From Bacteroidetes bacterium UBA1312 (GTDB taxonomy: Bacteria; Bacteroidota; Bacteroidia; Chitinophagales; Chitinophagaceae), in NCBI GenBank assembly GCA_002307135.1, contig DBTQ01000013.1:1-56297 (forward strand): a stretch of 56,297 nt of DNA. The letters run 5' to 3'. The position numbers were made by a program, and so were the translations under genes. Each line of letters opens with the position of its first letter. The stretch's first letter is position 1. The notes under the pieces are model-generated. The model was given only the letters and a program-made list of their open reading frames with translations. It was not told where the DNA came from and did not search any database. This document shows, one piece after another, positions 1-8,327 of this stretch.

Positions 1-19
1 CATTTACACAATAAAAAAG

Positions 20-43
20 GGTCGCCTCTATAAAGAAACGACC
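20..43 (-). terminator. Probable rho-independent terminator of the DUF5606 gene
   Basis: On the minus strand, just past the stop codon at 66, a 5-bp stem (GGTCG/CGACC) with a 14-nt loop is followed by C and a run of T. The stem is short, so confidence is moderate. Confidence 0.45.
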
Positions 44-65
44 ACATTCTATATGTAATTTACGA

Positions 66-689
66 CTATTCTTCAATCTTCTTTTTACGTGTTGCTGTTT
101 TTTTGGCAGGTTTTTCTTCTCCTTCTTCGCTGTTTGTGGTTTCTGCTTTTTTAGCACGTGCTTTTTTAGCTGGCTTTATATCTTCTGGAGTAGTTGTGAT
201 TTCTACTTTTGGCGTAGCTTTTTTTTCTGCTATTGGAGTATCAATACCTTCGTCAATATTTTCTGATGACTCGAGTTCGGATTGCTGTAGTTCATATACT
301 TCAAAATTGAGCAAATCATTTTCTTTCAGTAGCTCATACCATTTTAGTATTTTTTTCATATCGCTTACGTAAACACGATCTTCATCCATCGTTGGGAATA
401 TCGCCTTGAAATAAGCTTTGATTTCGTTGTTGTCAACTTTTTTACCATTTACTGGCGCATGAGTCGCTTCATTTTCTTTTATAGCCTGTAATACTTTGTG
501 TAACCGCACATTTTCATCAACAGTATATATTTCGATACTCTCAATTGGTGTTACATTATGCACTCTTGCAGGTATAAATTTGATGCTTTTGTCCGTTAGA
601 TTACGCACAATGGCACCATCGCTTTTCGTTGTCAATAATTGAAAAAGGCCACCTAAGCCTGTTACTGCTACTATTTCTCTGTATTCCAT
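66..689 (-). CDS. DUF5606 domain-containing protein
   Basis: A 207-residue protein that matches the Bacteroidota DUF5606 family as I know it. The conserved N-terminus starts MEYREIVAVTGLGGLF and is followed by a small globular region to about residue 120 (after residue 20: LLTTKSDGAIVRNL). The rest is low-complexity, with Lys/Ala-rich tracts such as KPAKKARAKKAE that resemble histone-H1-like tails and could bind nucleic acid (inference). The frame stays open to an ATG at 749, but I chose 689. The family begins there, and a perfect -7 element (TACTTTTG, 708-715) puts the transcript start near 701, which excludes the upstream ATG. The biological role of the family is not known to me. Confidence 0.85.
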   Translation of the reverse strand: MEYREIVAVTGLGGLFQLLTTKSDGAIVRNLTDKSIKFIPARVHNVTPIESIEIYTVDENVRLHKVLQAIKENEATHAPVNGKKVDNNEIKAYFKAIFPTMDEDRVYVSDMKKILKWYELLKENDLLNFEVYELQQSELESSENIDEGIDTPIAEKKATPKVEITTTPEDIKPAKKARAKKAETTNSEEGEEKPAKKTATRKKKIEE

Positions 690-707
690 ATTGTATATAA
701 AGGGATG

Positions 708-715
708 CAAAAGTA
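708..715 (-). promoter_or_regulatory. Bacteroidota -7 element for the DUF5606 gene
   Basis: TACTTTTG on the minus strand matches TAnnTTTG. It predicts a start near 701 and a 12-nt leader before the ATG at 689. Confidence 0.55.
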
Positions 716-784
716 ATTTTTTTATTTTTAATCCCTTGCATCTTCTCAAATTATTTTCAACTATTACTTGAGTTTGGTTGTTTT

Positions 785-3700
785 TTATCGAATTAGTGTC
801 ACATCACCTTTGAAATCGACGATATTGTTTTTTTTATTACCACATATAAGCTTAACATAGTAATAGTATGTTCCCAGATCAGCGGGTTCGTCATTAACCC
901 TCCCATTCCAACCCATATTAATATTTGAGGTTGTAAATACTTTTTGTCCGTAACGGTTGTAAATGCTAAATTCTTTAAGTTCAATATCTCCTTTATAAAT
1001 GATATAAAAGACATCATTTTTACCATCCCCGTTGGGTGTAAACGCATTAGGGATAGTGGGCTTACAGCAATTGTCATAACCGACATTGGATGTAATTGAA
1101 TCTTTACAATTGTTTTTATCAGTTACTAAGAGAGCGTAATTGCCATTTTCAAGATTATGAATAGAAGAATCTGATGCACCAGTGCTCCATAAGTATGAAT
1201 ACGGTTGTGTTCCTCCGCTTGCCAATACTGATACTGCTCCACTCGTATCTAAACCAATACAATCGTTAGGTGTTACAAGAGCTTGAAGTGATATTGGATC
1301 TGGTTGAGCAATGTTTACAGTAACTGTTTTGTTGCAATTAGTGAAATCTGTTATTGTTACGACATAGTTGCCGGCTTGTAAGGAGTCATAATGAGCAATC
1401 GTTACAGTATCAGGAAAGCCTACGACTGAATATTTGAATGGTGGGTTGCCACCAGAAGCAAATAGTGTAAACGATCCATCTGATAGACCCCAGCAAGATG
1501 TACTTTTAGTAACAGCACTATCAAATAATATGTGCGGATAGCCTATTAATTGTATTGTTGTGTCGGACTGACAGTTGTTGCTGTCTTTTACATGGATCGA
1601 ATAGCTACCTTCTTTTAATTTAGTAAAGATGTTATTGTTATTAAATAGGCTACTATCAATTGCATATTTGTAAGGGTTGATACCACCTGTAGCAGTGACA
1701 CTTACCATCCCATCGGCATAACCTTCGCAAGTAGGGTTGATAATACTGATGTTATTGATTAATAACTTAGTTGGGGTTGTTATGAAAATTGTCGAATCTT
1801 TTTTACAACCATTTTTGTCTATTAGGTGGAGGAGATGTGATCCTGCGTTCAGACCTTTAAGCGGACTGCTTGTCTGTGGTGTAATGTCATCATATGCATA
1901 TTTATAATCGGGGCTTCCTCCAAATGCTTCAAATGATACCGTTGCAGAAAATTCGCCAAAGCAAAGTGGCGGGGTGGGTATTGCATCTAAAAACAGAGGC
2001 GCAGGTTCTGACATCACTATATTGGTATCTTTAGTGCAGCCATTGATATCTTTAATGTGTAGTATATAAGCTCCTGCTGTAAGTCCGGTTATTGAACTAG
2101 AACTACTATAACTTCCTGATCCAATTGCGTATGAATAGCCCGGAGTCCCTCCTGTACCAGTTATAGTTATACTTCCATCGCTATACCCATTACAGCTTGG
2201 TTTATTGACAACGATTGTTATGCCAATGGGGCTTGGTTGAGTAACTGTTACAGAAATATCATTTAGACAACCAATTGAGTCTTTAAGATGAATGGCATAC
2301 ACCCCTATCCCTAAACCACTAAAAACATTGCTAGTAATATAGCTTCCAGCTCCTAGTGCATAATTAAATGGTACAATTCCTTTCGTTGGTGTAAGTGTAA
2401 TTTTGCCATCAGAATAACCAAAGCAATTAGGTTCAGTAATGACAGCGCTTGCCATAATGGTAATGGAGTCAGATAAAATTACATTGGTATCTTTTATACA
2501 ATTGTTGGCATCTTTGATATGCACAATGTAACTACCTATATTTAATGATGTAAATGTAGTAGCGGTTGAATAACTACCACTACCTAATGCAAATTGATAT
2601 GGGGCGAGACCCGAACGTGCACTAACAAATATTTTTCCATCACTTATTGGGTTACAGGTAGGGTTCTTGATACTTAATGAAGGGACTATTGGTGCGGGGT
2701 CGTTAAGCGTTACAATTGTGTCTTTACTACAACCTTTGCTATCCTTTGTATGAATGGTGTATGTTTTTGCATTTAGACCGGTAAAATTGCCTGTTGTACT
2801 AAAGCTTCCAGCATCAATAGCATAAGTATATGGAGTAGTACTACCGCTTCCTGTAGCAGTAATTGAACCATTACTGCCACCGACGCATAAGGGGTTTGAT
2901 GTTGATATCAATGGTACAATAGGTGCCGGGTTGCTGAGTGTGATATTTGTGTCTTTAACGCAACTGTTGCCATCTTTGATGTGAATGGTGTAAGTAGCGG
3001 CATTTAAGCCTGTAAATGTGCTTGTAGTAGTATAAGTTCCCGACCCAATAGCATATAAATAGGGTGCAATGCTTCCAGTGCCGGAAGCGGTTATTGTGCC
3101 ATCACTACTTCCTATGCACAATGGATTTGTAAACACAATTGTTGCGGTTACAGCTGGAGGGCTTGCAATAATTATGGTTGTATCATAATAGCAATTGTTT
3201 GAATTAGTAAGCCTCAATGTATATGTTCCAGGAGCAAGGCTATCATTAATTGCTGTAGTAACACCCGTTATTGAATGCAATGTGGTAATGCCCGATAATG
3301 CACTTACTTTCCAAGGGCTACCTGTGCCAGATGGTGTAATCGTAAATATGGCTTTTTTAACACAAGTAGCACTAGATACTAACGCGTAATTTAAAGCTGG
3401 TTTAGGCAGGACATTAATAGTATAAGCAATGGTTTGTTTACTTGACAAAGGGCAGGCATCATCTTGATAGGTAACAAAGAAATAGTATGTTCCGGCGGCA
3501 ACATTAGTAATATTCCATGAAAAAAAAGTTGTAGGAGTTTTTCCTCCACTGCCAGTTACTGTAAGTGTTGCCCCTGTTGGCAGCCCCGCATAACTGACCG
3601 TTATATTGTCGCCATCTGAGTCAACAGGATTAATGTTAAATGTAAGTAGGTTTTGATTTTTACATATATCAACAGTAGTATTACTTGTTGCGGTGCCACC

Positions 3701-4630
3701 CGTAACACTGCTTATTTTTCCATTAGGTGATCTATTGCTGCAAGACAATACTATAAATGTCATCTCGCGCATACTTGTGCCCACAAGTACACCAGATCTA
3801 TATTCTGACACTTTACTTACGACTAAAGATTTCTGTAAGAGATTAGGTGTGAATGATAGCTGGCCGGTAGTATTACTAAATGAAAATGTACCGGTAGCAG
3901 TTGCAAGTGGGGCGGTTGCAGTGTATGGTGATATATAAGTAACAGTACCGCCTGCTGCATCTATGCCAGGTACAAGAGTGTAGTCCAAACTATCTCCTGT
4001 ATTTGGATCAACAGCACCTTGGTTATATTCTTGTGCTGATCCTACACAAAAAAATGGTGTGGGAATGGTTGTGTAGGATGGATTTGAGTTTGGCATGGCA
4101 GTATTGTCCAAGGTGGCTTCTAGTGCCATCGTAGGTCCTGAACCTCCTGTAATAACAATGTTGGTTAAAGAACCACTTCTTCCTGCAACACTGCTACTGG
4201 ATATTAAATTACCGGTAAAGTGAAATTTCCAATTTGCGGAGCTCCCAATTGTAATCGTATCTGAATATATAAAACGTTTTATCCCAGGCACCGTTCCTCC
4301 GTTGCAAGTAGTGCTGCTTAAGCTTGATGGACAAACGGGTGTTACTTCTGTGCCAGAGCCTGATTGAACTTTCAGATACATCGTTCTATATGTTGCACTA
4401 CCATTATATATTTTTATTTCGGGTGTAGCTGTATATAAGGCCGCGAAAACAGATGCTGTGCCTCCACAATCCCCATAAATAATCATGGTGACCGTATATT
4501 GATTCCCGCTCACATAAGTGTAAAACAATTCAGCCCCATATAAATGAGTAGCATTAGCTGTTTTTATATTTGAAAAGTTCAAAAATAAAAGCATGCTAAA
4601 CGCGAGCAATATTTTTTTGAAAGCAGACAT
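785..4630 (-). CDS. SprB-repeat surface protein with gliding-motility-type T9SS C-terminal domain
   Basis: A 1281-residue secreted protein. Residues 1-27 form a signal peptide (MSAFKKILLAFSMLLFLNFS). The N-terminal third is a beta-rich region seen in Chitinophagales surface proteins (THLYGAELFYTYVSGNQY, YGDCGG). From about residue 490 to 1180 there are nine SprB-type repeats of roughly 75 residues, each with a start like NPxCxGxSDGxIT and an end like YTIHIKDxNxCxKDT; a tenth, degenerate copy precedes them. The last ~90 residues are the gliding-motility-associated sorting domain (IPNAFTPNGDGKNDVF, FSIYNRYGQKVF, GTYYYYVKL). Such proteins cross the outer membrane by the T9SS and act as adhesins or gliding tracks. 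No SprF/PorP-like partner is adjacent. The gene is divergent from the LytS/LytTR pair. Binding target unknown. Confidence 0.92.
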   Translation of the reverse strand: MSAFKKILLAFSMLLFLNFSNIKTANATHLYGAELFYTYVSGNQYTVTMIIYGDCGGTASVFAALYTATPEIKIYNGSATYRTMYLKVQSGSGTEVTPVCPSSLSSTTCNGGTVPGIKRFIYSDTITIGSSANWKFHFTGNLISSSSVAGRSGSLTNIVITGGSGPTMALEATLDNTAMPNSNPSYTTIPTPFFCVGSAQEYNQGAVDPNTGDSLDYTLVPGIDAAGGTVTYISPYTATAPLATATGTFSFSNTTGQLSFTPNLLQKSLVVSKVSEYRSGVLVGTSMREMTFIVLSCSNRSPNGKISSVTGGTATSNTTVDICKNQNLLTFNINPVDSDGDNITVSYAGLPTGATLTVTGSGGKTPTTFFSWNITNVAAGTYYFFVTYQDDACPLSSKQTIAYTINVLPKPALNYALVSSATCVKKAIFTITPSGTGSPWKVSALSGITTLHSITGVTTAINDSLAPGTYTLRLTNSNNCYYDTTIIIASPPAVTATIVFTNPLCIGSSDGTITASGTGSIAPYLYAIGSGTYTTTSTFTGLNAATYTIHIKDGNSCVKDTNITLSNPAPIVPLISTSNPLCVGGSNGSITATGSGSTTPYTYAIDAGSFSTTGNFTGLNAKTYTIHTKDSKGCSKDTIVTLNDPAPIVPSLSIKNPTCNPISDGKIFVSARSGLAPYQFALGSGSYSTATTFTSLNIGSYIVHIKDANNCIKDTNVILSDSITIMASAVITEPNCFGYSDGKITLTPTKGIVPFNYALGAGSYITSNVFSGLGIGVYAIHLKDSIGCLNDISVTVTQPSPIGITIVVNKPSCNGYSDGSITITGTGGTPGYSYAIGSGSYSSSSSITGLTAGAYILHIKDINGCTKDTNIVMSEPAPLFLDAIPTPPLCFGEFSATVSFEAFGGSPDYKYAYDDITPQTSSPLKGLNAGSHLLHLIDKNGCKKDSTIFITTPTKLLINNISIINPTCEGYADGMVSVTATGGINPYKYAIDSSLFNNNNIFTKLKEGSYSIHVKDSNNCQSDTTIQLIGYPHILFDSAVTKSTSCWGLSDGSFTLFASGGNPPFKYSVVGFPDTVTIAHYDSLQAGNYVVTITDFTNCNKTVTVNIAQPDPISLQALVTPNDCIGLDTSGAVSVLASGGTQPYSYLWSTGASDSSIHNLENGNYALLVTDKNNCKDSITSNVGYDNCCKPTIPNAFTPNGDGKNDVFYIIYKGDIELKEFSIYNRYGQKVFTTSNINMGWNGRVNDEPADLGTYYYYVKLICGNKKNNIVDFKGDVTLIR
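1110..3170 (-). repeat. Tandem SprB-type protein repeats encoded in DNA
   Basis: Nine diverged copies of a ~75-codon unit, identified by recurring Cys-Gly-Tyr-Ser-Asp-Gly and Lys-Asp-x-Asn-x-Cys motifs. The DNA copies are clearly diverged, so recent amplification is unlikely. Confidence 0.8.
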
Positions 4631-4651
4631 GCCAATAAAGTTATATTAGAC

Positions 4652-4659
4652 CAAAGTTA
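4652..4659 (-). promoter_or_regulatory. -7 element for the SprB-repeat gene
   Basis: TAACTTTG on the minus strand, a perfect TAnnTTTG. It predicts a 15-nt leader to the ATG at 4630. Confidence 0.6.
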
Positions 4660-4766
4660 AGTGTTAATATTTAGCGAAAACGGTATAGTTAATAATAAAC
4701 ACCGACACATTTTAGACTTTCGCCACAAAGCCTGCATTTACAGATGAAGTATTATTGTACCCTCAC

Positions 4767-4774
4767 TAACTTTG
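4767..4774 (+). promoter_or_regulatory. -7 element for the LytS/LytTR operon
   Basis: TAACTTTG, a perfect TAnnTTTG and identical to the divergent element at 4652-4659. It predicts a start near 4781, about 41 nt before the ATG at 4822. Confidence 0.55.
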
Positions 4775-4821
4775 GAAATAGCATGGATTATTTCCAATCC
4801 TTCCAATAATCATCTAAAATA

Positions 4822-5865
4822 ATGAATAGTAAAACAAGGAGAATCATATTGCATATATTGGGTTGTCTGTTTTTTTTATCGCTTCCCGTATTTTTTTCAA
4901 GAGATTTTAGTAGCAGTTTTAGTTTTATTCGTATCCCACCATTTCAGCGCGATTTCTTATCATACTGTGTATTGCTTTTATTTTTTTATGCTAACTCATT
5001 TTTCTTTTTACCCAATTTCTATTTTCATAAGAAGTATGCTGTTTATTCGGTTTGTATTATTTTGAGTTTCCTTATTGTAATATTTTTACCCGTTTTATTG
5101 ATTCCTTTCCATATAAATAGTGGTGGGTATGCTCCAGCTCATTTTGAGCAAATGCCGCACCATCGTGAGCCCAATAATTTTTTAATGCACTTATTGATTG
5201 GTCCACACTTTTTTCAATTCTTAATCATTACAATTTTTTCTTATTCGCTAAGTATAAACGGTCGTTGGCGCGAATCTGAAAAGGCAAGAGTAGATACGGA
5301 ATTGGCTTACCTTAAAGCCCAAATCAATCCGCATTTTTTATTTAATACACTTAATAGTATTTACGCGCTGGCAATTGAACAGTCGGAAAAAACGGCTGCG
5401 GCGGTAGTGCAGCTTTCGGGCATGATGCGTTATGTAATTACAGAAACTGCAAATGAGTTTGTCCCTCTTTCAAAAGAAATTGCGTACATAAAAGACTATA
5501 TTGAATTACAAAAGATACGTCTTGATACTAATGTGAAAATGCAGTTCAGTGTCATCGGCGATACAATGGGAGAAAGAATTGCTCCAATGCTTCTTATTCC
5601 TTTTATAGAGAATGCATTTAAATATGGCGTTAGCCCGGATGAAGAGTCAGACATTGTTGTCATGATAACGATTGAATCACATGAATTGAAATTGTTTGTA
5701 AGAAATATTAAAGTATATAAACAGGTTTTACAACAGGAACAAAGTGGATTGGGTATTAATAATACAAAAAACCGCTTGAAGCTTTTGTATCCAGATAAAC
5801 ACTATTTGAATATTAGTAATGAAGATAAAGATTTTCAAATTTTCCTTTCTATTTTTATGCGATGA
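4822..5865 (+). CDS. LytS/YehU-type sensor histidine kinase
   Basis: A 347-residue membrane histidine kinase of the HisKA_like PF06580 family. Four hydrophobic segments lie at about residues 9-25, 46-66, 71-95 and 128-146. Then comes the phospho-acceptor box QINPHFLFNTLNSIY, in which the first His is the predicted phosphorylation site. The ATP-binding part shows an N-box (PFIENAFKYGV) and a G-box (GLGINNTKNRLKLLYP). The stop codon overlaps the start of the LytTR regulator by 4 bases (ATGA), so the two are translationally coupled partners. The N-terminal membrane part has no extracytoplasmic domain that would suggest a ligand. The signal is unknown. Confidence 0.92.
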   Translation: MNSKTRRIILHILGCLFFLSLPVFFSRDFSSSFSFIRIPPFQRDFLSYCVLLLFFYANSFFFLPNFYFHKKYAVYSVCIILSFLIVIFLPVLLIPFHINSGGYAPAHFEQMPHHREPNNFLMHLLIGPHFFQFLIITIFSYSLSINGRWRESEKARVDTELAYLKAQINPHFLFNTLNSIYALAIEQSEKTAAAVVQLSGMMRYVITETANEFVPLSKEIAYIKDYIELQKIRLDTNVKMQFSVIGDTMGERIAPMLLIPFIENAFKYGVSPDEESDIVVMITIESHELKLFVRNIKVYKQVLQQEQSGLGINNTKNRLKLLYPDKHYLNISNEDKDFQIFLSIFMR

Positions 5866-6554
5866 TAAAAGCAATAGCAATAGATGATGAACCGTTGGCG
5901 CTTAAAATAATAGAGCGCTTTTGTGCACAATCAGCATTTATTGATTTGCAAAAAACCTTCACACAGACCAGCGAGGCGATACAATATCTAAAAACTAATT
6001 TGGTCGATTTGTTGTTGCTAGATGTCAATATGCCAGCATGTTCCGGTATTGATTTTTATAAGCAACTAGTCAATAATCCTATGGTTATATTTACTACGGC
6101 ATATAGTGAATACGCTGTAGAAGGTTTTAATCTTCAGGCAATTGATTATTTACTCAAACCATTTAGTTACGATCGGTTTGCACAGGCTATAGAAAAAGCT
6201 AATGAAGCTCACCTCTACTCTAAAATGAAAGAAAGTAGTGAGGAGCTTTTTATATCCGTCCGAGCCGATTATAGTTTGATTAAAATTTATCTTTCAGATA
6301 TTTTATTTATCGAGGGGTTAGACAATTATTTGAAAATTCATTTAGAGCATCAAAAGCCAATTGTGGCTCGTATGGCAATGAAAACGATATTGGATAAGTT
6401 ACCTGATACTACGTTTATTCGGGTGCACCGCTCATTTATAGTGCCATTCTGTAAAGTGAAAAGTGTGCGGAACAAAATGATATCCATCGGCACTCATGAA
6501 ATACCTATTGGGAGTAGTTATGAGCAAGTGTTTTTTAAACATTTTAAACAATAG
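5862..6554 (+). CDS. LytTR-family response regulator
   Basis: A 230-residue response regulator. The receiver domain (about 1-120) has the acidic pair IDDEP at the N-terminus, the phospho-acceptor Asp in LLLLDVNMPACSG (about residue 54), the Thr in FTTAYSEYA, and the Lys in LLKPFSYDRF. The C-terminal LytTR DNA-binding domain (about 138-228) includes FIEGLDNYLKIH and FIRVHRSFIVP, typical of Bacteroidota LytTR proteins. It is coupled to the sensor kinase by a 4-base overlap. Targets are not shown by the sequence. The SprB-like gene across the divergent promoter and the downstream orphan are nearby candidates. Confidence 0.93.
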   Translation: MIKAIAIDDEPLALKIIERFCAQSAFIDLQKTFTQTSEAIQYLKTNLVDLLLLDVNMPACSGIDFYKQLVNNPMVIFTTAYSEYAVEGFNLQAIDYLLKPFSYDRFAQAIEKANEAHLYSKMKESSEELFISVRADYSLIKIYLSDILFIEGLDNYLKIHLEHQKPIVARMAMKTILDKLPDTTFIRVHRSFIVPFCKVKSVRNKMISIGTHEIPIGSSYEQVFFKHFKQ

Positions 6555-6590
6555 GATTATTGTTATTCTTCTAAATTGATCATTTGGCTT

Positions 6591-7106
6591 ATGAAGTCGG
6601 CGTGCATAAAATTGAGTTACCATCAAATCATCGATGCAAGAACAATGCAAAACTGGTTTGAGATAGGTATTATAAATACTTCCTACAATGAATTCTTATT
6701 AAAGTCTCAATCATACAATCAGGAAAGGAGATATACAACATTTCAGCAAATGCTTGCAAATGACAAGCGTGCGAATTCCCTGCATTATAAAGTCGGATTT
6801 CCGATAAGCCCTTATATTGATTTGCTTCAGAAAAAAATTCCAACGCTTACAGATAACATGGGCAATCCTTTACGATTTGATACTTATCAATTCAATATTA
6901 TAGACTCGGATGTTGGCAACAAAGAATCACATAGAGTTGGTATTACTTATTTTACAGATAAACATATTCTGATAGATAACATAGGTGATTATTTATTACT
7001 GGCGACTAATAATACAATGGAAAAAAATGCGGAGGAAATGACAGAGACATTTCTTTTAAAAATAATACCCAATTTGTCTATTTGCTCATTTGTACGATTA
7101 CCATAA
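6591..7106 (+). CDS. Hypothetical protein downstream of the LytTR regulator
   Basis: A 171-residue predicted soluble protein that I do not recognise. I start it at the ATG at 6591; the frame is open from a TTG at 6576. There is no signal peptide, membrane segment or familiar catalytic motif. The C-terminal half reads like a folded alpha/beta domain (RVGITYFTDKHILIDN, GDYLLLATNN). It lies 36 bases after the regulator with no terminator between, so it may be the third gene of that operon. No Bacteroidota -7 element is visible directly upstream, which fits co-transcription. The regular amino-acid composition makes a spurious ORF less likely, but the gene is only moderately supported. Confidence 0.55.
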   Translation: MKSACIKLSYHQIIDARTMQNWFEIGIINTSYNEFLLKSQSYNQERRYTTFQQMLANDKRANSLHYKVGFPISPYIDLLQKKIPTLTDNMGNPLRFDTYQFNIIDSDVGNKESHRVGITYFTDKHILIDNIGDYLLLATNNTMEKNAEEMTETFLLKIIPNLSICSFVRLP

Positions 7107-7143
7107 ATTGATTAACCAGCATATTTTAGTATTGTCTTTGTAA

Positions 7144-7151
7144 TACGTTTG
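7144..7151 (+). promoter_or_regulatory. Candidate -7 element for the dioxygenase-like gene
   Basis: TACGTTTG matches TAnnTTTG. It predicts a start near 7158 and a leader of about 91 nt, longer than for most genes in the window, so the assignment is tentative. Confidence 0.35.
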
Positions 7152-7248
7152 CCACACAAAAATATTGGTCCACCCCTTTTTTTTAAATAACGTACTTTTT
7201 GTTCCGAAATTAGTTTTTGAACTATTCTCAAACTTAAAAATTACGACT

Positions 7249-8280
7249 ATGCAAAGGAAAGATTTTTTAAAGGGGCTAGGCTTATTTGGAATCGGAGCCA
7301 CTATCCCCAAGGCTGCATTATCAAAGGTTGCAAATTTGGTGGATGAACCGTCAAATGATGAAGTATTGGCATCTTGCGAAAACATGCCTTCAGAAACATC
7401 TGGCCCTTATCCTTTACCATCCTCCGTTTCAATATCGCCATTAGTGAGGTCAAATATCACTGAAAGTACTCAGACTGGTGTAGCGTTGACATTGACACTT
7501 ACGATAGTAAATACGGCCAATAGTTGTGCTCCACTTTCCGGTATTCGAGTAGATATTTGGCATTGCAATAAAAGAGGGTACTATTCGGCTTATGCAGGCC
7601 AGCCGGGTATTGACGGTACACTTAGCACTGTGGGTGAAACATGGCTAAGAGGTATTCAATATACGGATTCAAGTGGTCAGGTTACTTTTACTACTATTTA
7701 TCCTGGGTGGTATACTTCAAGAGCAACACATATTCATGTTGAGGTATTTAATGGCTCAACTTTAATTGCTACATCGCAGCTTGCTTTTCCAGATGCGCTC
7801 AATACTACACTTAATACGTATTACGCAACAAGTGGTACCAATTCGATTACGAATACAACGGATTCCGTTTTTAGCGATTCTTATGCATCAGAATTGGTAA
7901 CAATTACCGGTAGTACATCTGCCGGATATGTTGCTATAAAACAGATTGGTGTAAGTGTTACAACTACAAGTATTGAAAATGTGGAAACAGCGGATAATGG
8001 GCAATTTAAGTTAGGACAAAACTTTCCGAATCCATACTTTGATGAAACAACAATCCCTTTCACACTCGCGTATAAATCGGATGTAAAAATAGAATTCTAT
8101 GATTTGATAGGAAGAAAAATAACTGAGATTGCGAAGGGTAATATGAATACTGGAAATCAAAGTGTAGCTGTAAATACAAAGGCTATTGGGTTAATATCCG
8201 GCAATTATGTGTATCAAATTTTGATCACGAATAAAAATGGTACTTTTCGTCAAAGTAAAATGATGAACGCTCAAAAATAA
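7249..8280 (+). CDS. Intradiol ring-cleavage dioxygenase-like protein with T9SS sorting domain
   Basis: A 343-residue protein starting at MQRKDFLKGLGLFG; an upstream in-frame ATG at 7165 would add 28 residues that do not look native. The N-terminus resembles a Tat-like or Sec leader (RKDFLKG followed by a hydrophobic stretch). Residues ~40-240 are an intradiol dioxygenase fold: ETSGPYP, then DIWHCNKRGYYSAY, then YPGWYTSRATHIHVEVF. The expected Fe(III) ligands (two Tyr, two His) appear present as Y112, Y155, H161 and H163. Residues ~255-343 form a type A T9SS tail (LGQNFPNPYFDETTIPF, ending YVYQILITNKNGTFRQSKM). Family members cleave catechol-type rings; this copy should act at the cell surface or outside. 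The substrate is unknown, and some secreted relatives are not proven dioxygenases. Confidence 0.85.
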   Translation: MQRKDFLKGLGLFGIGATIPKAALSKVANLVDEPSNDEVLASCENMPSETSGPYPLPSSVSISPLVRSNITESTQTGVALTLTLTIVNTANSCAPLSGIRVDIWHCNKRGYYSAYAGQPGIDGTLSTVGETWLRGIQYTDSSGQVTFTTIYPGWYTSRATHIHVEVFNGSTLIATSQLAFPDALNTTLNTYYATSGTNSITNTTDSVFSDSYASELVTITGSTSAGYVAIKQIGVSVTTTSIENVETADNGQFKLGQNFPNPYFDETTIPFTLAYKSDVKIEFYDLIGRKITEIAKGNMNTGNQSVAVNTKAIGLISGNYVYQILITNKNGTFRQSKMMNAQK

Positions 8281-8294
8281 ATTAGGATGAGTTT

Positions 8295-8323
8295 GCAGGC
8301 TGCCAATTTCATTGGCAGCCTGC
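8295..8323. terminator. Bidirectional terminator between the dioxygenase gene and nadE
   Basis: A perfect 13-bp inverted repeat (GCAGGCTGCCAAT / ATTGGCAGCCTGC) with a 3-nt loop sits between two convergent stop codons (8280 and 8328). Confidence 0.8.
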
Positions 8324-8327
8324 TTAT

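Noticed and set aside
103..372. Plus-strand 89-codon ORF inside the DUF5606 gene
   Set aside because: Antisense shadow of the Lys/Ala/Glu-rich tail; low-complexity Ser/Phe composition.
785..4630. Direct-repeat array that might be a CRISPR
   Set aside because: The repeats are ~225-bp diverged protein-coding units, with no short identical repeats and unique spacers.
7098..7385. 95-codon minus-strand ORF across the start of the dioxygenase-like gene
   Set aside because: No motifs; overlaps the promoter and leader of a well-supported gene.
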